Positions 43,928 to 54,775 are shown, counted from the stretch's first letter. The stretch: 64,000 nucleotides of DNA from Molanna angustata (GCA_963576475.1 OY754981.1:24699411-24763410); one strand, 5' to 3'. Numbers and translations: made by a program. Notes: a model not told the origin generated them from the letters alone.

Positions 43928-44587
43928 ATCAAGTTGATTATTTAATTTATGTAATATCACAATTAAGCGAACAAAGGCAGGTTATTGCTATATGGAAACC
44001 TCTTCCAAAAATCCAAGCAACGTGAAACCTCAAGGAAATTCCCTACAATAAAATACGTTTTTTTAACACAAGCGAGACAAATGAAAAAAAAAATATTAAT
44101 ATACCGACAATCATAGCAACGAGGAAAGGAACTTGGAAATAATTTAAGGATGTTGGAAGAATAATATCGTTCAGTAATAATCGATTTAAAAAGCTTACGT
44201 TTCAATAAAAGATAAAGTGTTTTATAGAACAACAAAAGCTATGTCGTATGTTAGGTATAGGTAAATAATACATACATAGTATATAACGATGATATAGGTA
44301 TTCAATAACTTTGTTCATTAAAAACATTTCTATCTAATTATTTTAATTCATATTAAGAATTTTTATTATCCCTATTTTCTACTTATTTTCGACTAAAATA
44401 TCTTTTAAAGAATCATCGTAAAACAAACAAATGCAAATCTTCATTCTTTATTTGAGCTCATGTAATTTTGTGTGGATCCATAATTGGACGTCCAGCACTC
44501 ATAATAATAACCAAAATTGTTTTCTTTTCATGAAAATTGTAAGCTGGATGTCTGTCGATGTACCTTTTTTAATAAAATAAAAATAAA
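43928..44587. other. Intronic DNA, nothing recognised
   Basis: AT-rich. A 90-codon minus-strand frame (43963-44235) is low-complexity and not credible. Confidence 0.4.
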
Positions 44588-44708
44588 TAAAATACGGCAT
44601 AACCATGTGGGATAACCAACGACAGGTTTGCGTGTATATATTATCTTATAAAAAGAAGCACGACACATGGGTTGATCCTCACACATTAGTCTTGTCTCAC
44701 CATTCAAA
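44588..44708 (-). mobile_element. SINE-4 type element, copy C (3' part)
   Basis: On the plus strand: ATACGGCATAACCATGTGGG, ATAACCAACGACAGG and CATTAGTCTTGTCTCACC; the reverse complement matches the 3' half of copies A and D. Confidence 0.7.
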
Positions 44709-45534
44709 ATTTTTTTTATTCATTTTTAGATGATGTAATTAAAAATATATGTAGGTAGACATATAATATAAAATAACAATGAACAGAAGAAAACATTAAA
44801 AAATATATATAAAAACAGTAAAAAAACATACTTAAACAAAATATGTTAATAAAAAATTTAAGTTACAATTTTTTTTGTGAAAATATGTTTTTGACCAAAA
44901 AAACATGAGACACTTTTATTCGAAATCGAATCTAAAATCATGAAATGTTAAGTATGGTACGTTAAGTTCCCACTATTTGGACCATAATGGTCATAATGTT
45001 ATCTTCAAAATCTTAATCGATATTAAATTGTCGCCTCAGGTCTATTTGCATATTATCTTTTATATTCAATCATTCAGTTTACACCAGTCGTCCTCAAATA
45101 TTGGGACGGGGAGTCTAGAATAAAAAATATGATTATTATTAATTCGAATTGAACCTTTCTCTTCCTTGTTAACATTGTGATATGTTGTTTACAGTAAATG
45201 AACCTTTAAATGATTAATAAATGAATGAAGCTTTAAGATGCATAGTTGACGAATTTGGTCCAGGCAGGCTTCAATCCCGAATAATACTTTTGCGTATTGC
45301 TAATTCATCGCACTACTCGTTCTTATACCGACCAAACCAGGCTGTAAATAAAATATAAGAATACTTAATAAATGTGTAATAAAATAAAACTTATGTATGT
45401 CAAATTCTGGTTAAAAAAAATGAGTAGGTACCTATATAAATAAGTGGCAGTGAGATTAGTGCAATTTTTTAGCGCTTTTGGAGTATCGCGTATCATTTAA
45501 CCGTGCTTCAATAAATGATTATGTTAACTGTAGC
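44709..45534. other. Intronic DNA, nothing recognised
   Basis: TTTTTTTTATTCATTTTTAG at 44711 may be a reverse-complemented retroelement tail. No coding pattern. Confidence 0.4.
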
Positions 45535-45823
45535 TGTGAGGCACCGGCTTAGAATAGTGCTTCCATTCTTTTCTATTATCATCGTTTCTCAGGTGACCCG
45601 TAAGAGCCGGGTAATCGAAAATACAAGAGGTAAAACAACATCTTACATTCGGCAATGAGGTTCACCACCTATTCTGAATGTAGTGCCTTTTTAGGAGAGG
45701 CGAGATCGGTGTGTAAGGGATACGTGCATGAGTCATGCACTCTCTTTTATATGGTAGTACACACCTGCACGCCTGTCGCTGGTTACCCCACTTTGTAGGA
45801 AATGCCGTGATGCTATGCACGAA
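45535..45823 (+). mobile_element. SINE-4 type element, copy D
   Basis: The fullest plus-strand copy: GTGAGGCACCGGCTTAGAAT, TAAGAGCCGGGTAATCGAAA, GAATGTAGTGCCTTTTTAGG, GCCTGTCGCTGGTTACCCCA and AAATGCCGTGATGCTATG. The GTGATG(G/C)TATG terminus is the RTE-tail-like end. Confidence 0.8.
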
Positions 45824-47269
45824 TGAATTATTTAAACTAACTGAGAGAGTATTAAAGAAAATTTAGACAAACGAGAGAGTAGTCAAGTTATAGTTAAGTA
45901 GTCAAATTATAGTTATATATCAACGGAGACCTATAATTGGCTGTTTGGTAGTTATCCTAATTGAAAAACTGTAATGGATAGCTGTTGGTCTCCTAAAGAA
46001 TTGTAAAATAAAAATAAAATATTCGCTTGTAGGTAAACAGAGGTACCTATTCTGTTGTTGTATTAGTTTTTTCAGTCAGCTTGATACAGCTTTATCTTAA
46101 TATAAGCTCGTCTTCTTCACAGTCATTACTTGGTGCAATAGGTAATTATAATGTGATTGAACTGGAATAAAAGAGAAAAAATGTCTGCAGTGTGTATTTA
46201 TTAATGTTTGGTCTATTTCTCACTTAATGTATTCTGTCGTGTGTGCTCTTTCTTGGTGACATTGTAAGAATTCGTTAATCTGTACCATTTTTGTAGAGCG
46301 TTTTGTTCACATATAACGTGTCTATATAAAAAAATGACATTGACTACAAACGTATACTTCAATTCTTCGCACACATTGCATTGGGGTTTTAAGTTACTGG
46401 CGCTTTACGTTCTGCCCCAAACGGGCTATACAAAGAGCGATTGACTACACCCACCATCCTCAGTCACGAGGAAAAGGATAATAGAGATATAATCAATTTC
46501 GTTTCAAATAAGTCAAAAAAATAAATTGCGACTCATACATTCAACATTGACAAAAAATTAATTACCCTTCAATTTAAATTGGGAACCGCTGAAGCCGACT
46601 GCTGAACAAAACATTAGATGTAAAAAAAACGACTAGGAACCGGATCCACGGCGATCAAATTGCCTAAACGACCGACTTAAGTCATAATTTACAATATAAA
46701 CGGCGTCATATACTAAACATAATAATAAAATATAAATATGCCGATAGATCGATTGGTTCCGAGAAAATACAATATATATGAAATAATATATAATTTAAAA
46801 ATGTTGTTATATAAGAAAATATTATCATGTTGTTATCGTACAACTCTCAGACAACATGTAGTTGGGTATATTACTATTATTTAAATTATATATTATCATA
46901 CAAGTTATGCTAGACAAAATAAATTAAATCATTTTAATATCCGTAGTAAGTTTCGTGTTGATAAATTAATAGGATTACTATACAAAGTATACAAACAGGT
47001 GTTTAGATAATTGCTGTCAAAACAATATATTTTTTTATTTGCAATTTAATTTTATATCATTGTACATTTTAAAGACCGTGTTTATTGTTCATGCAGTTGA
47101 AATTAAATCGATTGGCAGAATAGTTTTTTTTCTATAACAGGTATTTGCAGACTTATAGATTTTTTTTATTTTGTTGTAATATAGACATGGATAAGTACAA
47201 AAATTAAAATAAATTAACTTCATTGTAAAGTAATTATAAGATCAAAAAAAAAAAGTAATGATCAAGGTT
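45824..47269. other. Intronic DNA, nothing recognised
   Basis: Local GC-richer patches (46380-46480 and 46590-46690) were read in all frames without finding a recognisable peptide. Confidence 0.4.
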
Positions 47270-47815
47270 CAATTAGGAATTATTTACCCATCCATCCAGA
47301 TAATTAGCATCTTAAAGGATAAGGTTGTGAAAGGGTTCTTATACTACCTATCAATCATATAGATTGCTGAATATAAATGTTTAAAAATCTTTAGTGACTC
47401 AATGGCTGACACAGCAAATCTAAGATTAAAAATTACTACTTTACGGTTTTGGAATAATGCCGGTGGCTGACACAGTACATCTAAGATTTATAATTACAAC
47501 TATACGATTTTGGAATAATGCCAATGGCTGACACAGTAAATCTAAGATTTATAATTACGACTTTACGGTTTTGGAATAATGCCAGTGGCTGACACAGTAA
47601 ATCTAAGATTTATAATTACGACTTAACGGTTTTGGAATAATGCCAGTGGCTGACACAGTAAATCTAAGATTTATAATTACGACTTTAAGGTTTTGGAATA
47701 ATGCCAGAGGCTGGCACCATAAATGTATGTTTTATAATTACAACTATATAGCTTTGGAATAATGCCTGTGGCTGACACAATAAATGAAACATTTTTTAAT
47801 GGACAAGAATGCGTG
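47270..47815. repeat. Dispersed repeat D with internal 61-bp tandem array
   Basis: The left part (47270-47400: ACCCATCCATCCAGATAATT, GGATAAGGTTGTGAAAGGG) matches 56400-56545 in reverse. The array 47392-47815 holds seven 61-bp units (GTGGCTGACACAGTAAATCT, GGTTTTGGAATAATGCCA) at 47404, 47465, 47526, 47587, 47648, 47709 and 47770. The reverse copy at 56286-56545 has only one unit. Confidence 0.9.
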
Positions 47816-47949
47816 GGATAAAAGCAAAGGAGGAGAGATATTTAACAGATTTCTTGCCACTCAGGACGCTGGCACAGAAGTCAAACGACTTTCCACAATG
47901 CCACGAGGATCATAAAATTTTTATCAACATATCATCGTTTAAAGTCATC
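47816..47949. other. Short gap with SINE-3-like scrap
   Basis: CAGGACGCTGGCACAGAAGT..CCACAATGCC at about 47862-47903 resembles the tRNA-like end of SINE-3 on the minus strand. Confidence 0.4.
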
Positions 47950-48157
47950 TTAATAATAACAATAAGAAACACTTTCTTGCACCCTGCGCAAGTGGCGAGT
48001 TTATTGCTGTATGGCAGTTTCTTCCAACTAACCATTGTTTCCAGCCCAAAAAAGTGATATTTGCATGAGAAATGAATTTAAATACATTTCTCCTCTGCTG
48101 GGGATCGAACCCAGGATACCCGCACAGAAGTCAAACGGCTTACCAAATGTGGTCGGC
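47950..48157 (-). mobile_element. SINE-3 copy
   Basis: Plus-strand landmarks: TTGCACCCTGCGCAAGTGGC, TTCTTCCAACTAACCATTG, CTCCTCTGCTGGGGATCGAA (reverse box B) and GGCTTACCAAATGTG (reverse box A). Same order as 20050-20245. Confidence 0.8.
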
Positions 48158-48263
48158 GATCTTCTTCTTCTCCATCGCGTATAATGTCACAAGACCTGTT
48201 TGTGGAGGTGGACTGACCTGGAAGGAGGAGATCCAGTTGTCCTTCCATCTGTCTATATTTTAT

Positions 48264-48462
48264 AGTCTGGTATAGACTGCTGATCCAAAGGTCCCGGGTT
48301 CGATTCCCGGTGAAGACACAGTTTTAATTGTGTTTTTATATGGATCTTTGAGACGATTAATATCGTAATTTTTCAAAATGTGGCCACTTGTGGTAACTTG
48401 GGTGCGTGCTAAATTTATATTTGACATAGTACCTGTTAGTTGCCCGAGAAGCAACTAACATT
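48264..48462 (+). mobile_element. SINE-2 copy
   Basis: GACTGCTGATCCAAAGGTCC, the CCGGGTTCGATTCCCGGTGA box B, GGATCTTTGAGACGATTAAT, CTTGGGTGCGTGCTAAATTT and TAGTACCTGTTAGTTGCC. A GC-richer block before it (48160-48263) with a TCTTCTTCTTCTCC run may be a minus-strand RTE scrap. Confidence 0.8.
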
Positions 48463-48827
48463 ATATAGATTGTCTATATTTTATAAGTCGAATATCAAAA
48501 TTGTTGATTTATAAATACCTATTTTGTTAATGTGAAACAAATCCATTTCATAAATAAAACCCTTGTATATTTATTATGTGTAAAACATTTTTTCCGCATC
48601 AGTTTTGAATAAAAATTATATTAAGATTATAATAAATATGTTACGCCCATATATTATAATCATATTAAATATATACTCAATATCGAAATGATAGCGTGTC
48701 CAGTTCACGTCTAAATATCTTTAATATAAACAGTTCGATTAAATATTCATTTATTCGACCACCTGCCTGGCAACATATGTATCTGATCAATAAAAATTTA
48801 TTTATCATCCATTACTAATTCAAATAT
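48463..48827. other. Intronic DNA, nothing recognised
   Basis: AT-rich, no supported feature. Confidence 0.4.
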
Positions 48828-49960
48828 AGGTGTAATAATTTCACACTTTTAATTATTGAATACCTTGATATGTTATTGCCATCATAAGTAATGCAGTGAC
48901 TTACAAACCGAAAACCAGATAACTGTTGGTGTAAAGAGAAATTATTCCAAAACCATATTTGCTTCGATTATATATGATACAGATACCTAGTCAGCGCAAT
49001 GAATGTATGCCAACTAAAACTACGAGGAAACAGACGAATTTCTAGTATACGTACACCTACCGATACGCACACCTACATAAAACGTAGACCAACCGATCTA
49101 CCGCCTCACACACACATGTAAAAAAACTAGGCATACATTTGAATTCGAAATTTGTACTACACGCAGCTTCTGTACATTAGAATTCTATGCATATTTGGTT
49201 AAGAAGTTTTATTTGTAATTATTTCACAATTTTAAGTATTGAATACCATAATATGTTATTGCCATCATAATCAACAGTATCATTATTGATAAATTATACA
49301 TACATACATACCATCACGCCATTTCCCTCACGGGGTAGGCAGAGACCGAACGCCACATTTTTCTATCTTGACACACATTCATCGCCTCATCAACATTCAT
49401 ACATCGTCTTATACACGTTCGTCTGTTGTTCACGCTTCTTAAATTTCCATCTTTCAGAAAAATTATATTTATAATTATATTTCAGATAAATTATACCAAA
49501 ATAATAATCGGTTGAGAAGTTTTTTTTTGTAATTATTTCATACATTTAATTATTGAATACCATGATATTGTTATGGATATTGTATGGCCATCGTAATTAA
49601 TACAGTTAAATTCAAACCAAATCACTGTAGGTATAAAGCGAAATTATTCCAAATACCATATTTGTTAAGAAGTTTTATTTTGTAATTAATACAGTAACAT
49701 ACAAGCCGACAACCATATCACCGTTCCAAAAACATATTTTTGTAAAGAAGTTTTTTTTTAATTTTTTCTCACTTTTTATTATTTAATACCATTGCCATCA
49801 TAATTAATTCAGTAAGTTGCAAACCAAAAACTAGATCACTGTTTGTATAAACGAAATTATTCCAAAACCATATTTGGTTCAGGTTTTTTTTAATTATTTC
49901 ACATTTTTGATTATTAAATGCCATGATATGCTATTTCCATCATAATCAACCATATCGCCA
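48828..49960. repeat. Degenerate tandem repeat of about 150 bp
   Basis: Five to six worn units share GTAATTATTTCACA, TTAATTATTGAATACCATGA, TTGCCATCATAATTAA, GCAAACCAAAAACCAGATCA and AAATTATTCCAAAACCATAT. Units begin near 48830, 49206, 49528, 49690 and 49758, with partial ones at 49885. An unrelated stretch (48970-49195) and an RTE tail (49300-49484) interrupt the array. Confidence 0.8.
49300..49484 (-). mobile_element. RTE-type 3' tail with 12-bp target duplication
   Basis: On the minus strand it ends CGTGAGGGAAATGGCGTGAT, GGTATGTATGTATG. GATAAATTATAC occurs immediately before (49288-49299) and after (49485-49496), a 12-bp target-site duplication. The copy is truncated to about 185 bp and has no coding part. 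It breaks a unit of the surrounding tandem repeat, so it is younger than that array. Confidence 0.85.
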
Positions 49961-50187
49961 TTTTTACAAAGTTAAATTATTACCATAACTGAACGTATCA
50001 CATATGTAATTCCCTAGTCTTAAAATATATAACACATCCAAGTATGACTTACATGATACTTTCCTTTTATTCTGGACAATCATTTTACCCATATACCCAT
50101 TTTTCACGTCACATATTTTTTTTGCCGGCCACACTTTTAGTAACTTCATATATTTACACTTCTTGTTTTTATTTTAATATTAGTTAA
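49961..50187. other. Intronic DNA, nothing recognised
   Basis: A short stretch between the tandem repeat and the TTAA-flanked MITE. Confidence 0.4.
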
Positions 50188-51150
50188 GAGGGCATTTGCT
50201 GCCATCGTAAGTAATTATAAATAAGTGGCAGTGATAGCCCAGCGGTAATGTCGTCGCCTCACATGCGTGAGGTCGACGGTTCAAATCTGGGCGGGGCACG
50301 CACCTCTGGATTTTTAAAAAAATCTATGTGCGGATTTATATCACTAGCTACGTGTAACCATGATCCAATTTGTCTGGTTCCCCTTTCTAAGGGTTACGAA
50401 GGTCAGATGGCAGTCGCTTCAATGTAATAACCAGACTCGCCAATTCCAGGATCATGGTCAAAGCGTACCCCGATAGAAACGGGACAAAAGCGCTAAGGGG
50501 GAAAGAAAAAAGTAACTAATTATAAATTTGATATTCAATCATTATTAGATACTAATCAAATTATTTAAAAAAAAATAACTTAGATAGTTCAGATAATAAG
50601 TGGCTATAGTAGGCTAAATAGTACATTTTGAAAATCTTTTCCCCAGTACCCTTAAAAGACATGTCTTTGAAATAAAGAACAGTTTATTTAACATCTTTAT
50701 ATTCTATTGCATGAGTTTTTTAATACTTTTTAATGTACCCTTTTTTGTTGTAACTAAAATACTACAAGGCTTATAAAGTAGATTTTTACTTCGATCGAAA
50801 GAGAATATAAAAATCGACTGGCGCCATTTAGCGCCATTTCGAAATAATTTTTTTTGGGTTTCTTTACTAAACCTGAAGCAATAATGCAATTGTCAAGGCA
50901 AATTGTCCTGATATTTTTGTATTCCTTAATAATCAATTACACATTGCTCCACGCCTTGTAGTTTTTTTTAGAAATATAATAAATGTTAAAAATTTGAGTA
51001 TGCTTATTTTTTTCTACAAAAATATAAATAATTTAAAATATAAGGAATATTTTTCTGCATTAATATCCAAACTATCAAAATTATTATTTAAAATGATTCA
51101 ATTAGTAGTAATGATGGAATATCAAATTGAAAAAATAGGTAGCGCCCTCT
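50188..51150. mobile_element. Second piggyBac-like TTAA MITE, SINE-interrupted
   Basis: TTAA at 50184-50187 and 51151-51154 bounds a diverged copy of the 41105-41795 element: GCATTTGCTGCCATCGTAAG at the left end, ATTTAGCGCCATTTCG in the loop region, and ATGGAATATCAAATTGAAAA, AATAGGTAGCGCCCTC at the right. A SINE sits in its left arm (50223-50516). The stretch 50595-50690 also recurs at 7865-7955. Confidence 0.8.
50223..50516 (+). mobile_element. SINE-1 copy with 11-bp target duplication
   Basis: TAATTATAAAT precedes (50212-50222) and follows (50517-50527) the element. It has a tRNA-like head (GTGATAGCCCAGCGGTAATG box A, GACGGTTCAAATCTGGG box B), then TCTGGTTCCCCTTTCTAAGG, GTTACGAAGGTCAGATGGCA and ends CGGGACAAAAGCGCTAAGGG. 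Same family as 63571-63849. Confidence 0.95.
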
Positions 51151-51227
51151 TTAATAGATCGATACATTATATGATTATATCAATATGACAATAGGTAAAT
51201 TTCATTATAATCATCAAAATAACTTAC

Positions 51228-51317
51228 CATAGAATGTCCAAGATATTCGGCGGCATTGTCCGATATATAAAGTAGTTTACCATTTTGTGTCATCATCATT
51301 AGAAATCCACTCAAGGC
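51228..51317 (-). CDS. dys: dysfusion exon, start of PAS-A domain
   Basis: The exon is 90 bp, 30 codons in phase 0, between acceptor CGTTTTTTTTCAG (51318-51330) and donor ATG|GTAAGTT. It encodes [20 protein letters not shown] and [10 protein letters not shown]. This is the beginning of a PAS fold (beta strands Abeta and Bbeta, then the helix); vertebrate NPAS4 has the same 'ALxGFLxxxTxxGKLLYxSxxxxExLGHSM' arrangement. Joined to the exon at 36119-36292 it gives an uninterrupted PAS-A sequence (LGHSM|EDLLIHGDSVYDI). The upstream exons with the bHLH region were not found up to the end of the window, so the gene's 5' part probably starts beyond 64000 or in short exons I could not see. Confidence 0.93.
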
Positions 51318-51944
51318 CTGAAAAAAAACGAAGAAAAAAACATGATTAAATATGAGTCATTATTAATATTATGACTTTGACTATTAGTGGAGGGACAACA
51401 GTTTGTCACATTATTAGTCTTCTACTGACCATTTGACAAAATGAAGAAGCCTAAAGATGTGTAATTACAATGACAATATGTAATTACGGCGCGTAAATAA
51501 ATGATAAGTGAATGGTATTTATTAAATAAGCAGTAGGTATTTATTTATATTTGTTTATTTATCTTTTTGTACAAAATATAAACAAATATATTGCTCACTG
51601 GCGGGCTAATTGCCATTGACCAATTTCTTTCAACCAATCAGGTGACAAAGTATGACAAAATTGTGCATGTACCTACATCAAGAAAATAAAGTAGTGTAGT
51701 GATAAGTTTATTAAATTCATTACAAAAACAGGAAGAAAAACACGTAACATTAATAGAAATAAGAGAGATGTTTTCAATGTAAAAACAGTTAAAATCATAA
51801 AAATTTATTTCTAAAATGTATTTAACTGTGAACAAAATAAAAATTCAGGAATATTGAGATATTCCTTAATTTTAATTTTGAATAAGGAATATATATACCT
51901 CAAGATATCCAGTACGTTGCAAACTTGCAATAGACAATAAAACT
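51318..51944 (-). other. dysfusion intron, nothing recognised
   Basis: AT-rich, with a weak SINE-3-like minus-strand scrap at 51598-51650 (GGCGGGCTAATTGCCATTGA, TTTCTTTCAACCAATCAGG). Confidence 0.45.
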
Positions 51945-52510
51945 ATAGAGCAAGCGATGAGATTTAAGTACTTGGGCATAGAAATATCCAGCAGCAATGA
52001 TCTTTATAACGAGGTACATGAACAAGCAACCAAGGCTGCTGTAGTGGCTGGATGCCTGAGAAGTGCTGTGTGGAGAAATAGGGATATGCCGAGGGAGAGT
52101 AAAGTCAGGATCCACAAAACTTGCATAAGACCAATCATGACATACGCCATAGAGACAAGAGCTGACACCACCCGCACAAAAAGTCTCCTTAGAACCCCGA
52201 AGATGAAGACTCTACGGCCCATCGCAGGAGTAACCTTCCGAGATCAAATGAGGAGCTCCGAAATAAGGAAAATTTGTTATGTTGAGGACGTGGTGCGATG
52301 GGGTAGAACAAGAAGACGTTTCTGGAGAGATCACGTGGAGAGAGCAAGCCCAGACCGAGTAATGAGGATATCAGCTGATGAACATCCTACAGGTAGCATA
52401 CCTCCAGGAAGACCGCCCAAATGATGGAGGGACAGCTGGACGTCCTCCTCCTAGGAGCGGGTGCCGAGAACTACAGGACATAGTCCTAGCTGACGAAGAA
52501 GAAGAAGAAT
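51945..52510 (+). pseudogene. RTE-clade reverse transcriptase thumb and C-terminus
   Basis: The plus-strand frame is open for 155 codons: RFKYLGIEISSSNDLYNEVH, SAVWRNRDMPRESKVRIHKT, CIRPIMTYAIETRADTTRTK, LLRTPKMKTLRPIAGVTFRD, EIRKICYVEDVVRWGRTRRR, FWRDHVERASPDRVMRISAD, and ends PPGRPPK followed by TGA. FKYLGxxI, RxxxxxVxPIxxYxxET and LLRTxxMKTLRxIxG are the blocks after the catalytic region of RTE-type elements. Downstream GGAGGGACAGCTGGAC... leads to a (GAA)n end at 52494-52508. The copy is 5'-truncated just before the thumb. It belongs to the same family as 33110-33424. Confidence 0.88.
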
Positions 52511-53214
52511 ATTGAGTAATTTAATGTATGCTAGTGAAAAATCGATTACAAATTTAATATGTGAAGTAAACTTTTAGAAGAGTGTCTTCATTTCTTTTCG
52601 TTTCATTGTTTATGTAATACCTACATATCATTTTGTTGAACAGTTGGAATAAGAAAAAAACCTGTTATAATGTTTCAAGGAATAGGGATTATGATTTGAT
52701 TAAGAAACTGGGATAGATTACGAGGATGAAATAATAATGAGGTAAAATAAAATATTTTTAAGTAGTGTGAAACTTGTATAATTCTACTAGATAACATCTA
52801 CCTGTGTTATAGATGTACCTACCTATTACAGTATTGAACCATGTGAATATATTGAAGGAAGGCCATAAACCTCTTTGGTATGGAAGGTATCAATTTAATG
52901 AATTACTATTTGGAGGCAATTATCTCCACACAAGATTGTGCTGGATAGGATAATATCATATTACACCGAGGATGGCCGACACACGGTCATATATGTGTGC
53001 ACTGATTACTGTTATCAATAACTATAAGAAAATGCGTATTAATTTGTTCTGTACTAACACAAGGAATGGGGATGTGAAAGGCCAAATCAAGTTGTTAGGG
53101 TTAAGAAAACGTATAAAAAATATAGGTTATTATTATGATACCCGAGTTTATCCAAAATCGAACATTTATATTCTGGCACAACAATATCATAGAATTATTA
53201 TTGACAAACTTTTT
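52511..53214. other. No gene seen
   Basis: A 119-codon frame (52972-53331) runs into the next MITE fragment and is not credible as a gene. Confidence 0.4.
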
Positions 53215-53590
53215 AACATCTCAATAGAGACGAAGTTAGGATATTATAGAAGAACCAGGAACTCAAGGCACCTACTATACGAGATCTATACAAGATGCCG
53301 AAAATTCGCTGGAATTTCAGAAGAATCGTGACATCGAGCTTTACATGTGTTTGTGTTATGACAAAAAACGTCAGTATAAGCTCATAGAAAACTATCTCTT
53401 TTCTTCGTATATAATAATGTGAAATTCTACGCCATCGACCTTAAGTTTGGCCTAGTATTTAGCATTAAGTTAGTAATGTCTCTACAACGCCAAGAATACT
53501 ATATACTCCAGTGAGGTTAGGAGTTAGTATTTAGTTACCTAGGACTGTGCATTCGGGTTCTAGATACAATTGTGGCTTTGATTTGTTATG
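53215..53590. repeat. Family P MITE end joined to dispersed repeat A
   Basis: TTAACATCTCAATAGAGACG...CAAGGCACCTAC (53213-53275) is the inner left-arm block of family P. It is followed directly by GAGATCTATACAAGATGCCG and the reverse copy of repeat A (matching 1335-1662). Confidence 0.75.
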
Positions 53591-54549
53591 TGGGCGTTGT
53601 TCACCAAAACAATTTATTCCGCATCTTAATCTGTCTACTTTTCTGTCCATCCAATAACCTAATTCAATATTTTCTACGCGCTATCCGCTACAACTAAAAT
53701 CGGCTATTTACACGCCGATACAAAAACAATAAATTAGAGTCATTACCATTGGCAGATTAGTCTTGAGAAGTTGTGAATTGAGAAATAAGACAATCAAACA
53801 TATGTCTGTTATAAGCAGGAAAGCATAAGGAAAATTCATATAAATAGATCCACTCAATTACTTTGACGAATTGTGTAAGAAAATATATATTTATCGTTAG
53901 ATACAACCCTGATTGAAAATCCTAGGGTTTGCGTTTGTTATTATTACGCCTATGTGGGTAGTCAAAATATTTAAGGATGCTGCGGCTTTCAGTTCTCACG
54001 GACCAATTGTTATTTAGCCCCTCCCATTCGACCTCCATAAAGGGGCTGTATCTCATATAATTTTAAACCTTTTTAATCATATTAAGTATACTGCATTAAA
54101 GGGTTGTTTTGGGATCTTAATTAAAAACTAAGTTTTTTTATTTTAATAGATTATTATCATAATTATATGTTCTCATTAATACTATTTAAGTGCGTATTAT
54201 AATAAATATCTATAATTACATATGAATTGTTGTCGTTATGATTCAAATAATATCAATCAGATTCATGTCTTCTTCTTTCTCGCTTGTAGTTTTATGAACC
54301 AAACAAAACTCGGAACAAGATTTTCCGTAACAAGCAAACACATAATATAAGTTTTTGGCTTAAAATTTATTCCAAAAATAAATCATGATTCATATTAAAA
54401 ATAATTCTCAAGAACAATCGCATATTACTAGTTGCAATCTGTGACAAATTCACAGAGGTAAAAGTTTTTGATGACATTTTTCGTCATACAAAGAAAAATT
54501 TTTTTCATGTAAATTAGCAACTGAAAAAATATTCTGCACATATATTCGT
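53591..54549. other. No gene seen
   Basis: AT-rich; a GC-richer patch at 53985-54050 was read in all frames without a match. Confidence 0.4.
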
Positions 54550-54775
54550 GGCTCAGTTGGTTGGATATTGCGTATCTGACTGCTGATCCAAAGGTTCCGG
54601 GTTCGATTCCCGTTGAAGACGTGTATAGTTTAAATTGTGTTTTTTAGTCTGGATCTGTAAAACGATTACCGTAAGTCTCCAGAATGTGGCAACTTGATAT
54701 TGGGTGCGTTTAAAATTAATATTTGACATAGTAACATACCTACCTGTTAGTTGCCAGAGAGGTAGGTAATATAAA
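54550..54775 (+). mobile_element. SINE-2, reference copy
   Basis: CGTGGCTCAGTTGGTTGGAT (box A), TATCTGACTGCTGATCC (anticodon-arm-like), GTTCCGGGTTCGATTCCCGT (box B), GTCTGGATCTGTAAAACGAT, CAGAATGTGGCAACTTG, TTGGGTGCGTTTAAAATTAA and CCTGTTAGTTGCCAGAG. The tRNA-like head lacks a convincing acceptor stem, so the parental tRNA is not assigned. Confidence 0.85.

Larger units (their letters stand above)
36293..51227 (-). other. dys: dysfusion intron within PAS-A, 14,935 bp
   Basis: The minus-strand intron starts GTAAGTTATTTT at 51227 and ends TTGTTCTTCCTCAG at 36293. Both splice sites match consensus and both flanking exons are in phase 0. Its content is overwhelmingly mobile DNA: L2- and RTE-type retrotransposon pieces, four SINE families, two TTAA-type palindromic MITEs and several tandem arrays. 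Most intronic elements face either direction without bias that I can see. Confidence 0.88.

Noticed and set aside
52972..53331. 119-codon plus-strand frame
   Set aside because: It runs out of unique AT-rich DNA into MITE family P and repeat A; no conserved pattern.
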